From Heloderma charlesbogerti (Eukaryota > Chordata > Lepidosauria > Squamata > Helodermatidae), in contig JANEZZ010002065.1 of assembly GCA_026122225.1 (NCBI GenBank), positions 992,001-1,056,000 of the forward strand: a DNA stretch of 64,000 bases, given 5' to 3'. The position numbers and the translations under genes were made by a program. Numbering within the stretch: the stretch's first letter is position 1; each line of letters opens with the position of its first letter. The notes below the pieces were generated by a model that saw only the letters and a program-made list of their open reading frames with translations, searched no databases and was not told the origin of the DNA. Positions 41,201-53,000 of the stretch are shown here, piece after piece.

Positions 41201-44200
41201 TTCTCAAGGCAACCCTAAGGAGCCATTCTCATGGTGCATGTTGAAGGCCCCAATAACAAGCAAACACTGTTTCCAAGACCTATTTGGCCAGGGACTCTTC
41301 CTGTACAGTATAGGTGGGCTAGTACAGCAGGAGAAACTCTAGTCTGTCTCTGGCCTTCAATGCCATAAACATTATGAATCCTGGTCCTCAACACTGTGAA
41401 CACCTTATATACAATTAAAGCGTTGGATGCCTTCACTAATGCAAATTATTTGGGGAGATAATGAGCACTCCATCCCATCCTTAATGGTAAGCTCGTCCTG
41501 TTCTATGCCAGTTAGCTGCACCGAGTGGGAGAACACTGGTCCAGATACCTTGCCTAACTAGTCTCTTAACGCAGGCTAAGCTAGGTCAATAGCATCATAA
41601 TGCTCAGCTCAATAATTGGTTGCTTTATTGATGTTTTCTTGGAAATGTTTTCCTGTCCTAACTTTTATGTAGATTTTGCTCTATCTGGAAGCTGAAGAAT
41701 CTTTATATTGAAAGAATGGTCCGGTCTAGTATGTTTTTGGCCTTCGCTGGTACATCAGAAGTACAATGACTTGATCATAAGCATGGTCCAGCACCATAAT
41801 GGCATTGTCCTTATGACCAGCTTTCAGTTCCAGAAGTGTTGTAAGTAGGTAAGCAATACCTTTTCTGCAAAACTGATCTTGACTTCTTTGCACAACTGCC
41901 AAAGTGTTGCCATGCCTTTGACATTAAGTTATATCATACCATCATATGTTGCCAATGGCATGTTGTTGTGTAAGAGTTTTTAAAAATGTCTGTATGCCAC
42001 TCTCTCTGTCAACTGAGCACCCATGTGCGTCCCTTATAGTGTTTCCCCTCACAGTTCAACATGTTTTACTGGAGTTTCCACAATTCTCAAAAATATGACA
42101 TGGGTGTTTCTGCATACCCAGTTTCCTGCTCCAAACATAGCCTTAGTTCTGCATGGCAGTGTTGCTCTACAAGCTTTATTCAGGTTCCTGAACTCTGTTT
42201 ACTAGCTGTCATCTTTAAGGCTGAATTATTGGGAGCAAGTAATTGATGAAATAATTCTCCTGTATTTGCAGTAAGACTAGTGTGTGGCTCACTATGGCCT
42301 AGCTGCCTTTTGTCATAAAATTCAATATACTTGCCTTTAAGAAAGAGGGGCTTAAAATAATTCTTTAGATTAACTATCTTGTTCCAGCAGTTTTGAAATC
42401 AAAGTAATCTGAAGCAATTCAATATTGCTGAATCTTCAGGTGGTGCCTTGTATCACTCCACATCCATGGTGTGCAGTCTTCCCTTTTTGACAGAGTGAGG
42501 GTATTATAGAAAAATATTATTTAACTCACCAGGATTACTCTGGAGTAAGTGCATCGCAATTATTTCAGCTCTGTAATAAGTGATGTAGAATCTTGATAAA
42601 GACTCGGCAATCAATTATTTTTCTTGTTTATGATTCTTTGTATTGATATTCTGTGAATAGCCTGGTTATAAGATATTGGGATTCTCTCTTCTCTGTGAGA
42701 GAAGATGTACTTTAAAATGTTATCCTAGGATGTAATTGGTTGCTTTATTAGTAATATAAGGTTTTAATCACAGTTTCCTAGAAGTTGTGAGCATATAATC
42801 ACAATTTTCTAAATATTGTGAGTGTAGCATGACTCAAAATTCATAGGTTGGCAGAACAAATTCAGTCCAGTTTTCAGAGCACTGGGCAGAAATCACATCA
42901 TGTCATCACACACCATGGGCCCTCCAGTTTTCAGAAGAGCTTTGACCTTTTCTAGGTGTTACTTGAGAGGAAAACCTAAGAGTTCAGTTTTGATTTAACA
43001 TAATTAACTAGTGGTGGTTCTCTGTATGCACTCACACTACACTCTGATAACTTACTGATTTTTAAATATATATATATATATGTTTAACTTGAACAAAATG
43101 TTTTAAGCCAGGTAATAAAGTACCTGCAGAACTAGAAGCTGTTACCATTGGCGCTTCCATTTGTCTCCACTTACTTAGCTTCTGGACAGGCTGTAAGAAA
43201 TGGAATAGAAGGGTCGAGATAGTAGCAGCAGGGTTTTAATGTACCCTTATTGGTTAATTAGGATATGTTCACTACACTAGTTGTAATGTTAGGTTGTAAT
43301 GTTAGGAATATACAATAGAGGGCAGGCCATAACTTCAGATCGGTCTATCCAGTGTATTATAAGGTGGTAAGAGAACAGTACTACAGAAAGAATCTTAAGC
43401 CAATAAAATGTAGTTAATGTTTTCTCTGTATTTTATATAGGGGCCAGGGCAGCTTTGACACTTGCATGCATGCACACATACACAAACTACTCTTGAAAAT
43501 TGGGAGACTGTCCAGAATGGTGTCTCATGAAGTCCGAGAAGCTGTAGTTGAAAGAAGTAACTGTGAAATATATTTCACAATGGTGCATACATATTGGTAT
43601 TCAGGCATATATGCTGGGATCGTTAGTTCTCAAAGCAGTAAAAACAGTATTGAGTAGGCAGTTGCTGCTACCACCGTATTCGTATGTTTGTGTATGTATG
43701 AAATGAACATCGGAAAGTATGGTGATTATGATCCCAGAAATTAATGGTGTTGCTAGTTATATGTACGTGAAATCAAGTGGGCAATCCAGACCTGGAAGAC
43801 AAATGATTGGGTGGGGGGTGGATTTGGCCTTAGACCAGGCTTGCAAATTAACCAGGTGCTTGGGATTAGTGAAAATTGCTGTCAGGCAACCAGAAGCCTG
43901 AATTCTTCCTCAGTGGATCGCTGGGAGGCATTCTATTAACTTGAAAGGATGGCGAAGGCCAAGTGATGCTGCTGCTGTGGCTCATTTCTCTCAAACTTCT
44001 GAGCCGGAAGGCAAAGCTTGGAGAAGCAGCATGAACTGCTATTAAAGCCTAGCCCTTCTCCCTGTATGCCTGTGAAAGATGGAGGGGAAGAGGATAGAGC
44101 CTAAGTGAGTGGATGAAATTGGCCAACCATTCCTTGCAATCTTATTTCTAATTTGGTATTCTCAGAGACCAGCTGTTCTCCCTATTCCACTCCACTCATA

Positions 44201-46510
44201 GATTTGGAGTGTCCTTTTAAAGCAATGCACTGCTTTAACAACCCCTACACAAACTAGAACAGAATTTATTTCTTCAGTCTGCTCTCTTGCAGCTTTTTGG
44301 GGGAGGCAAAAAGGGTAAGCAAAGACTTCCCTCATTTTGAGGTTGGGGGCAAAATCCTAGTAATTTGTGGGCAGGGCGGGGAGAAGTCTTGTCATTAAGA
44401 AGAGGTGGCAAAGGGTAAAGTTCCTTTTTATAAGGCTTTGTTTTAAAAAAAAAAAAAAAAAACCCAGAGAATTTTAAAACCTTCTGCCTTATCTTAATGG
44501 TAAGACCACACACACACCTGAAAATTACTAGAATTCACAAACAGCCCAAATGTCTCTGAAAATGCTCCCCTTTTGAGAGATATGAATGAACGCATGAAGG
44601 GGGAATATTTTTGGCCCAGTTTTATCACAAACTGTAAACGTTTCTCAGGCCTATTCAAGTTGCTTTTATTTTTGTCTGCAAAAGGGGAGGGGGCAGGCAT
44701 GCCAGTTGTGGGGAGAGACAATCTAATATCTGGTATACAGAATACAGAATGTTGACTTTTGACAAGAATACACAGTATAGACTTTTACTGTGCTTGTTTT
44801 ATAGTGTAGAACGGAGAGCTCTATTGAGCTGAGAAGGGCCCAGTTATTTTGTAAAATGTGTATCGGATGAAGGTTGCAAAATAAAAAGTTGCTGTTCAGC
44901 TGTTAAATACTCTACTAATGAAGCTTACATTATGTGTTATAGAATGACTGAGAGAGCCTACTTACTAGCTGTATTTCCTTGAATCTTTGGCAGGGTTCCA
45001 TTAACCAACTTGCTTCCTCGTGAGTAGGAATAACCCCTGTGCTTTTACCCATAGCTCTGTTCAGTGGCGGCTGTGATTCCATTCAGGGTTTTAGTTGGTA
45101 CCAACCAGAACTCTGATGGTGCTATCCAAGGTGCTGAACCCTATCCCCAAAATGGGTCTAGCGCCTTGGCTAGCACCTTTCAGAACCTTGGACAGCACTG
45201 CTAGAGTTTTGGCTGGTGCTAACTAAAACTGTGAATGGATTTACAGCCCCTCTGGAACTGGAGTCACCAGCCACCACTGGCCATGCCATTCATCTGGAGA
45301 GGAAAGGTGCTTGTCTTCTGCCAGTTGGGCTTTTTCAAAAAGCCCAACTGTTTCCTGCCAAAAAAAAAAAAAAGCTGGTGGGAAGGGGGAGAAAACGTCT
45401 CTCCTTCTCTGTGGCAAAAAGGAGAAGTGTTCTCCCCCGTCCCTCCTGTTCAGTTTTAGGAGAAAGCAGCAGTGAGGTGCTGCTGGCACTGAATTCTGAA
45501 GCCCAGCTTCTTGAATGGGGAGGAAAAGAGAGGCGGCTTTTATCCCATAAGTTGAACTTTTGCGGATGGCACCAGCCATGCCTTGCTGCTGTTTCTTGCA
45601 AAAACCTAGAGAAAGAGAAAGAAGCAGAGGAACAAAGAGGTAGCTCCTTTACCTTCCTATTTGGTTTCTGCAGCAGCAAGGCATGGCTGGTGATTTCTGC
45701 TAAAGACAAACTTGTAGGCTTTTGTAGGATGAAGCAGTAGTTGGGGGGGGGGTTGAATTTTTTATTATTTATTTGCATTTTCCAACAATAAGTACATCAA
45801 TCCCTCCCTCCCAATCCCCAAAACTAGCAAATAATTATAACAATATGTCAAATAGAGTCAAGGATGAAGCAGTAGCAAAGTGCTCCTTGCACCTTCTGCA
45901 CAAGCCTGTCACAGGAGCAAACGTGCCTCTCTTCCTTAAATTTTCTGCAAATCTCATGACAGAACAGGTTGGTTGTGACCATACATAATGGGTTTGGATA
46001 ATAAGCCAAGCTAAGATTTGCAGACTCTGATCATTGGGAATTTGTACTGATATTAATCCCCCCCTTTTAATAAAGATTGTACCAATATGCTAGAACAATA
46101 GAAATATTAGAGCTCATCAGGTACAAAATCCAGACCAGACTAGTGCTGCCACCAAAGAAAGTGAGCCCAACTCCTTATATGTCAGTGCATTTCTACACAT
46201 CTGAGTTAGGATTCATTAGCATCGACCATCCATGCTTTCCTAAGGACTAATACTTGAAGCATATATGGAGTACTAGTATAACATATTGTCTGTGTTCAGA
46301 AGAGAAATGTTCATATTTTTTCTGTATTTAATTATAGTGCTGGATTTTCCTAATTAGGAAAGAATTCATATTGCTAATATGCCTCCAACTTTGGAAAAGG
46401 TGGCTTTGGGAAGCTTTGTTTTTAAAGTGTGTTCACTATTATCTTGCAATCATGGTATCTGGAACAGTATTTTACTTATTCTTAACAGTTTACCTGTTAA
46501 CATTTCTTAG
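38271..46510 (+). other. FAM210A first intron (about 8.7 kb)
   Basis: The sequence between the CpG block and the first coding exon holds no recognisable exon. It contains a MITE at 38728-39170, a probable hAT-type MITE at 39468-39900 (facing GGGGAACCTTT and AAAGGTTCCC ends, poly-A after it), old repeat-like sequence around 40480-41600 that I cannot classify, a (TA)n tract near 43065, and hairpin-rich sequence at 45060-45760. Confidence 0.5.
38728..39170. mobile_element. MITE, GC-rich, related to the one at 24145
   Basis: It shares GAAAACGGTGTTCCTGGG and GGACAGGCGGCCGCCTCC with the copy at 24145. It contains a perfect 12-bp hairpin at 39021-39048. Left GTAATCCTATG and right AGATTGCGCC look like decayed inverted ends. 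Confidence 0.5.
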
Positions 46511-47006
46511 GAGCTGAATACAAGAGTATCTTCAATATGCTATTGCCATCAATCAAAATGCAGAAACCATTTCAGCTGGCATACAGGACATGCTTGATCC
46601 TGAATCGCACATGTATCTTTCCATACGTAAAAGGACAACCCTCCTTGCTTAATACTAAACAGAAAATGGTTTCTCTAGCTCTGAGCTTCCAACACCAGTG
46701 TCTACATGCATCTGCTGCTGTTTGTGTTTCCAAGGAAGGGGAATTCATGGGCAAGACATCATCCCAACCAAAAGACCCTCACAATAATGGACTAAAGAGA
46801 GAGATTCCTATCACACCAGCGGGTAACATAGACCAGCGAGCCCATCTAGAACCAAATTCTGTAGAGCTTGATCCCTTACAAGATAAATCAATTAGTCTCG
46901 TGCAAAGATTCAAGAGAACTTTTAAACAGTATGGTAAAGTTCTGATTCCAGTGCATCTTTTGACTTCCAGCATATGGTTTGGAGCCTTTTACTATGCAGC
47001 TTTAAA
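46511..47006 (+). CDS. FAM210A: FAM210A first coding exon
   Basis: The acceptor is ACATTTCTTAG|GAG and the donor is TTTAAA|GTAAGT, ending in phase 2. After a 47-nt untranslated lead it encodes the presequence and the first half of DUF1279 through FYYAAL. The region after the presequence is variable, while the part from DPLQDKSISL onward matches other vertebrates. Confidence 0.94.
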
Positions 47007-50000
47007 GTAAGTGTGAATTCACAATTGCTGAATTATTAGTTTCAAGCAAACCTTAACAGGAACACTTTTGCAATATGGTTCTTATTGTATATTAAGAAAT
47101 GCAAATTTCCATTACAGGTATCACTTACTATAAGTTATAAATGTGTATGAAAATACTAATGCTCTGTTCCAAGTAGCAATCAAGTATTGTCTACATGTCT
47201 GCATCACTGTTCTCTGTACTGCAAATGTACAACTTTCAGTCTTCCATTCAATATGATGGGACTGTGAGGAAAGTCTGCTGGATGCAGTCTCGGTTTGAGA
47301 TGTCAAGATTGTGTCATCTTCTCAAAATCTGTTTTGCGTTCCACATCATCTGTTCATGTGAAGTAGTGTGTTGCTTCTCTTGCTGTTCTTCCTTGGTGTC
47401 TTGTCTGGTGAGAAGAAATAGGAGTTATAGAGCATTTTAGTTTGCACCAAGTCGTGAGGGAGTAAGTTTGCTCCAAGAGCCTACTATTAGCTAGATAATG
47501 AAGATAGTTTACACATGTATCTTTAATATAAGTGTTGTAGGTTTTATTATGAAAAAAACACGCACCCCTTTAATATTTGGATTAGATGTTACTGTCAGGC
47601 ACTGCTAAGGTGCCATTGGCTAGAGGAAATAATGGGATGAGGAGAGGACATAGCCCTGCCTAGGGCTTTACCTCAGAACAATGAAACCTGTTAACTGTGG
47701 GTTAACTAACATTCTCACTGAAGGAGATATATATTGCTTGAACAAGTTCAATTAGCACAGGGTAGATGTTAAGGCCTCTGTAATCTTAAGGAGGTACTGC
47801 TATTTCACCTGTTGAAAGGCTTGACTGAATCCAAGAACAGTAATAAAGTCATCTTATTAAGGTGGAAGTTTTAGAGATCTGAACTTGTTCTAATTTTAAT
47901 CATGATAACCTTAGAATAGTTCCAACAATCTAGGATAGTTCCTGAAGAGAGAGACCATTTTCCAGATATATTCTTCCAACTACTATAAGAACATTAATCA
48001 AGTCACAACTCTGCTTTGCACAATGGACAAAATATAAGATTTTACAAGTGGTAAGGCAATGAAAATAAGGCAGTTGATAAGGTGCAAAGTATGAAAGACT
48101 GACCAGTGTACATGCAGGTCTTTCCGGAAATCCGAGTAAGCTCTAAGTGGTTGAGTGCAAAAAGATTCTCTATTGACATAAGAAAGGACATTTCAGTTTC
48201 AATCTGATTATGTAGTACAATTGTTTATAGGAGCATTTCCATTTATAGTAGTTCCTATATTTTAGCATTTATTTCAATGCTAGCTTTATTTCAGAAGATT
48301 TCTAAAATCCTTCCTGTGTTGTGTAATATGTAAGAATGATGAAGATGGAATAAATAGCACAGGTGAACACGTTTAAGAAAAAACCTGTTGGAACTGTAAA
48401 ACAAAACAAAACTGTATATGGCTCTCAATTTTGCTCAGTGTTCATGTTGCACAACTTGAGAGTTACTTGTGAACATTTCCATTTAAATCAAAAAATTTCA
48501 CCTTTAACAACATATAGAAATGGAACCTATGTTCTATTGCCTAATCACTCTGCCACTGAAATGTAAAGCAAATGCTTTATAATAGGAACTAGATTTAAAA
48601 AGAAGCATTTCTGTTGCAAGCTCTTTCTGTACAACTGCACAATCTGTGTTATGCTCCAGGTAATGTTCTAGAATCACTAAAGGCACAATCCTATGCATGT
48701 TTAGACAGGAAATGTCCTGTAACTTCCACCATTCCTCATTCAGCCATGTTGGTTGGAGAATACTGGGAGTTGTAGGATTCTTTTTGTCCAAGCATGCATA
48801 AGATTGTACCCTAAATGAGTTTTTAAAGATTCTGTGCACCATTAATTCCATTATCTGCAATCCTATACCTGTATACTAAGGAGTAAGCCCAATAGAACTC
48901 AATAAAGCTTATTTCTGAGTAGATACATATAGGTCTGAGCTGTAAATGATGCTATCACAAAGAACTTTCTCAAAGCAATATGCTAAATAGGTTTATATGT
49001 TTAAAACTTAAATCTTGAATGAGAATATAAATGATAGTGGTAAATGTTAGGATTCTTACTTCCCAATGTAGTTACTTGGAATACCATGCATCTATATCAA
49101 GTTGCCTGATCAAGAACCATGCTTTTCTAGCATGGAAGTCAAAACACTGATCTACCTATCTTATTTCTAGTTCAATATCTCAGTGGTATAATGTGTGTTA
49201 ATGACCATGGCATCTAAGAAAAACTAGCTAACCTTTACTCAGTCTAAAATACCTGGAGATGGACATTTATTTGGATCCAACTAAAGCTAAATATTAAATA
49301 GCTTGGGACCTTTGTTACTCTGTGAAGGGATAAATTTAGAATGACATTTGAATCCATAGCTCTTAGAAAGGGCACTTAATCCCAGCTGGTTAGAGTAACT
49401 AAAACAAACACTTAGTTATAATACCTTCTGATGTCAAAGGCTCATACTTCCAGCCACACATTATCATTGTCCCATGTCTTCTGTTATTATATATGTAATC
49501 CAGAATCAAAAAATAATACTTTACTTAAATCTGACAAACATTAAAGTCTTTGTTTGGACAGGAGTCAGTAAGTGGTGCAACTGTTTATTCAAACAGTCAT
49601 CGCTGTTTTTATTGTATAGTTTATGTCAATGGCAAGACAGGGTCCAAGCTCATTCCTTTACTTCAGGGGTAGGGAACCGCAGGCCCATGGGCCAAATCCA
49701 GCCTCCCTAAGGTCCCAATCCAGCCCTCTGGGGTTCCCCAGATGACCACAACCCCTCCCCCTGGCTCCACCCCCGTTCCCCAAATCACCAATTGTTTGGT
49801 GGCTTCCTGGCTTTTGTGCAGTTTTTCCCCATTCTGAAAGATTGAAATGGCTTCCTAAGGATTAGTTACTGCCAAGAAGAACCTTAAGCTGCAATATCAG
49901 GGTGGTGGTGGTGGTGTATTTTTGGCCCCACCCACTCCAAGAATGAGGCCCTGAAGAGCTATGAACTTTACTTCATTTGTGGGAAAAGATCTAGATTTTC

Positions 50001-53000
50001 CACTTAAAAATGTGCCTGGATTTTTTTTCTTGGAAAAAAAATCTGTCAGTCAAAAATGATGGAATTTTTCCAGATACACATAAGAAACTTGAAATCTATG
50101 GGTGTATTATGCTTACATTTAAAGGGTTAATTGCTAGACATAAATTGAGTATGCTGCCTGATCCTATACATATTCAGTCAGTTGTAAGTCCCACTGAATT
50201 CAGTGCAGTTTACTTCCAAATAAGTATGCATAGGATTGCAACCATAGTTTCATAATTATGTCATACGTAGGTTGGGGTTTTTATATTGTGACTTGAGTCC
50301 TAACAAACAGGAAATTCCCGAATTACTAGACTTCATTCAGTTCAGAATGTGATGGCATGTTGATTGTAGCTTTGATAAAGTTATGAACCCCTGAAATAAA
50401 GGAATAAAATGCTTGGATCCAACCCTTCCTGCTCACACAACAGGACTTCCCTATCTGCTCCTCCCCTGCATGCACCTCCAAAGCAAATTTGGGGGAAGGG
50501 GGAATTCCCTTCAGTCAGTAGTTCCCTTCCGTGGTTAACAGTAGAGGATGCAATGCTGTCTGGGGAATGCTGGGAGTTTGGGACATTTTTCTATCCATTC
50601 CAAACACGCATAGGATTGCACCCTAAATTATTCTGATAGTCTTGAAGCCATTTCACTGTTTGCTGCCTTTAGTGTTAACTCACAACCAAGATGAGGGACG
50701 AAACAAATAAAGATCAAGAAGGGCCATAGCTCAGTGGCAGACCATGTGCTTTGCATTCAGAAAGTCCCAGGTTCAATCTATGACATCTTTAGTCAAAAGG
50801 ATTTCAGGACATCAGCTTCAGACCTTGAGGGCTGGCTGGAGAATACTGGGAGTTGTAGGACTTTTTTCTGTCTAAACATGCATAGGATTGTGCCTGAAGA
50901 TATTTAAAATTAGATATATTGACATAGCTTGGCACATTCATCCTCATTGTCCTTTAGTGCTTGAATTCTTACTCTCTATTAGTACAAGAAAAAGCATGAT
51001 CAATTGCATTGTGGATTTATACTTTGTAATCATGCCAAAATAAATGTTTATTAGGATGTTAGCATTTTTTTTCATTGTAATCTGTCTTTCTTTCACAGAG
51101 GAGTAAATGTCATTCCTTTCCTTGAATTCATAGGCTTGCCAGAAAGCATTGTAAATATTCTAAAGCATTCTCAGAGTGGAAATGCATTAACTGCATATGC
51201 AATGTATAAGGTAAGTAGTTGTATGGATTTCTGAACGTTACCTATTAGAAAATTTGAGAATACAAGATAATGAAGTAGCCACAACCCACAAATTAGCTCT
51301 GTGGTCTATTTTATGGAATTCTGCACTAAAAATCACTGAGTAAATAAATTTATTCAGAGGAGATATTGTCACAAGGGTTCAGAATGGATAAATAATACTG
51401 TAGTTAATAAGAATACAGGTCCTAGTCTAGAATGTTGGCAAAGGAGTGGGGGGAAATAAGAGACATTATTTATAGAACATGAAGGTTGGGGGAATAAACA
51501 TATACAGGCAGGTACAAGTGTTACTGATCTTGAGAAGCTGAAGATAGCAGCTTTAAAACTAGAGAAGAGACTGCTCTTAAGAATAAGGCATACAAGAAGA
51601 TAAAGAATTCTAAGGAGAGAGTTAAAGGTGGAAATGAAGAAAGCGCTGTAAGAATTATAAGTAACAGAGTGAGTGGATATTTTTGACAATTCTCTATAGC
51701 TGAAGAACACTCCATTTAAGTTGTCTGCCTACATTTGGCAAAATGTGGTCCAGAGATTTATTTCCTCAGTTTTCTCAAACACTAGTTCTCACACAGCAAG
51801 GCACAGAATAGATTTCAACTATTTAAAACATACAGGTGTTTAAAAGTTGTGAGGTATTTTATCCCCTGCTGTATTGCTCCAGGAACCTTATTTGCAGTAA
51901 CTGTAGCATCAGACTTGCAAATAGATAGACGATTGGTTGTCTCTGGTGAGTAAGAATCTCCTTAAGACAACCAGACCATTGTTCCATATTGTTTTTGCTG
52001 TGCTTTCTTATTTCCCTCCTTACTAGAAGGAAGAAAGCCTCTCAAAACAGCAAAGCTGTTTTGCAGCATTTCTTCAATGCGTGAGGGGTGGGCATACACT
52101 CATCTATCTGTCTCTGGACAGAACCTTTTCTTACCATCAGTGTCCACAGCACCAGTCGAGAAGCTGAGTATAGTACTTCTCTTTCTTCTTCCTAGATTTA
52201 GATTATGTAGCTCTGTGACTTGGAGGAAGAAGTTACTACCATTAGCTCTACACCATGGAAACACAATGCAGTGCTAATGATATTGGTTTGTCCTGAATTA
52301 TTATGTTTAATGTTTTTAAATTATAAAACTAGTTCAGTTATGTAGAGGAGGGCCTGTGAACCTATCAAACATCTGCTTAAACCATGAACATCAGTGAACT
52401 ATTGAATGGCAGGATGCCATCTCTGTTTCCTATCTGTGGAATGGGAATAATGATGTTATTACACCACAAGTTTGTTCTGAGGATGAGGAACCAGTGGTGT
52501 AGTAAAGCAAGGGCAGGGAAGCTGACATCATCTGACACCCCACTCAAAACTCGCTGTTCCCTCTGAGTGTAGCTGCAATCCCCAGAGTAGCTTGTGGGAA
52601 ATGAAATTTCGCAGCAATAATATATTGTTTCTTGTTGTAATGTAAAGTAATATGGGATGGCTTGGTCTTGAATGGGCAATTAAGACCCATTAGCTTTACA
52701 AAAGAACAGCTCCTGATAGATCTGAAAACTGCTGGACTTAGTATGTTGATATGGATCAACACAGCTGCTTGCAATTTTGGACTGTCCTTGGGGGGGGCAT
52801 GGCTATGGGCATGTCATGATGAGCGCATGCATTTCAAAATTTACCACTATACCACTGAGAGCAAGGTGGGAAGTACTTGGAATACCGAAAGAGCTAGATA
52901 CATGGCATCAACGGTAATATTTAGGTAGTTTACCCTCCCACTATCATATTCACACATTTTAGATATTTCTCTTGTCTGTTCAAAGCGAAACATTTGTGTT

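Larger units (their letters stand above)
47007..51098 (+). other. FAM210A second intron
   Basis: No further exon is recognised. It holds a fold-back MITE at 48680-48816, palindromic repeats at 48857-48943 and 50157-50242, a hAT-type fragment near 49660-49770, MITE arms near 50560-50625 and 50825-50895, and a tRNA-derived SINE at 50715. Confidence 0.6.

Noticed and set aside
45216..45740. Long open frame of about 170 codons on the plus strand, with an overlapping long frame on the minus strand
   Set aside because: It crosses a poly-A tract and two hairpins, lies in the FAM210A intron, has low-complexity KKKKK and no family resemblance; open frames on both strands point to composition, not coding.
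46537..46557. Upstream in-frame ATG for FAM210A
   Set aside because: Not excluded, but the MQ start 21 nt downstream aligns with human and has A at -3; kept as an alternative only.
50715..50800. Possible functional tRNA gene
   Set aside because: Box-like elements are present but acceptor and anticodon stems do not pair and the sequence continues as a SINE; it matches a common dispersed tRNA-derived repeat.
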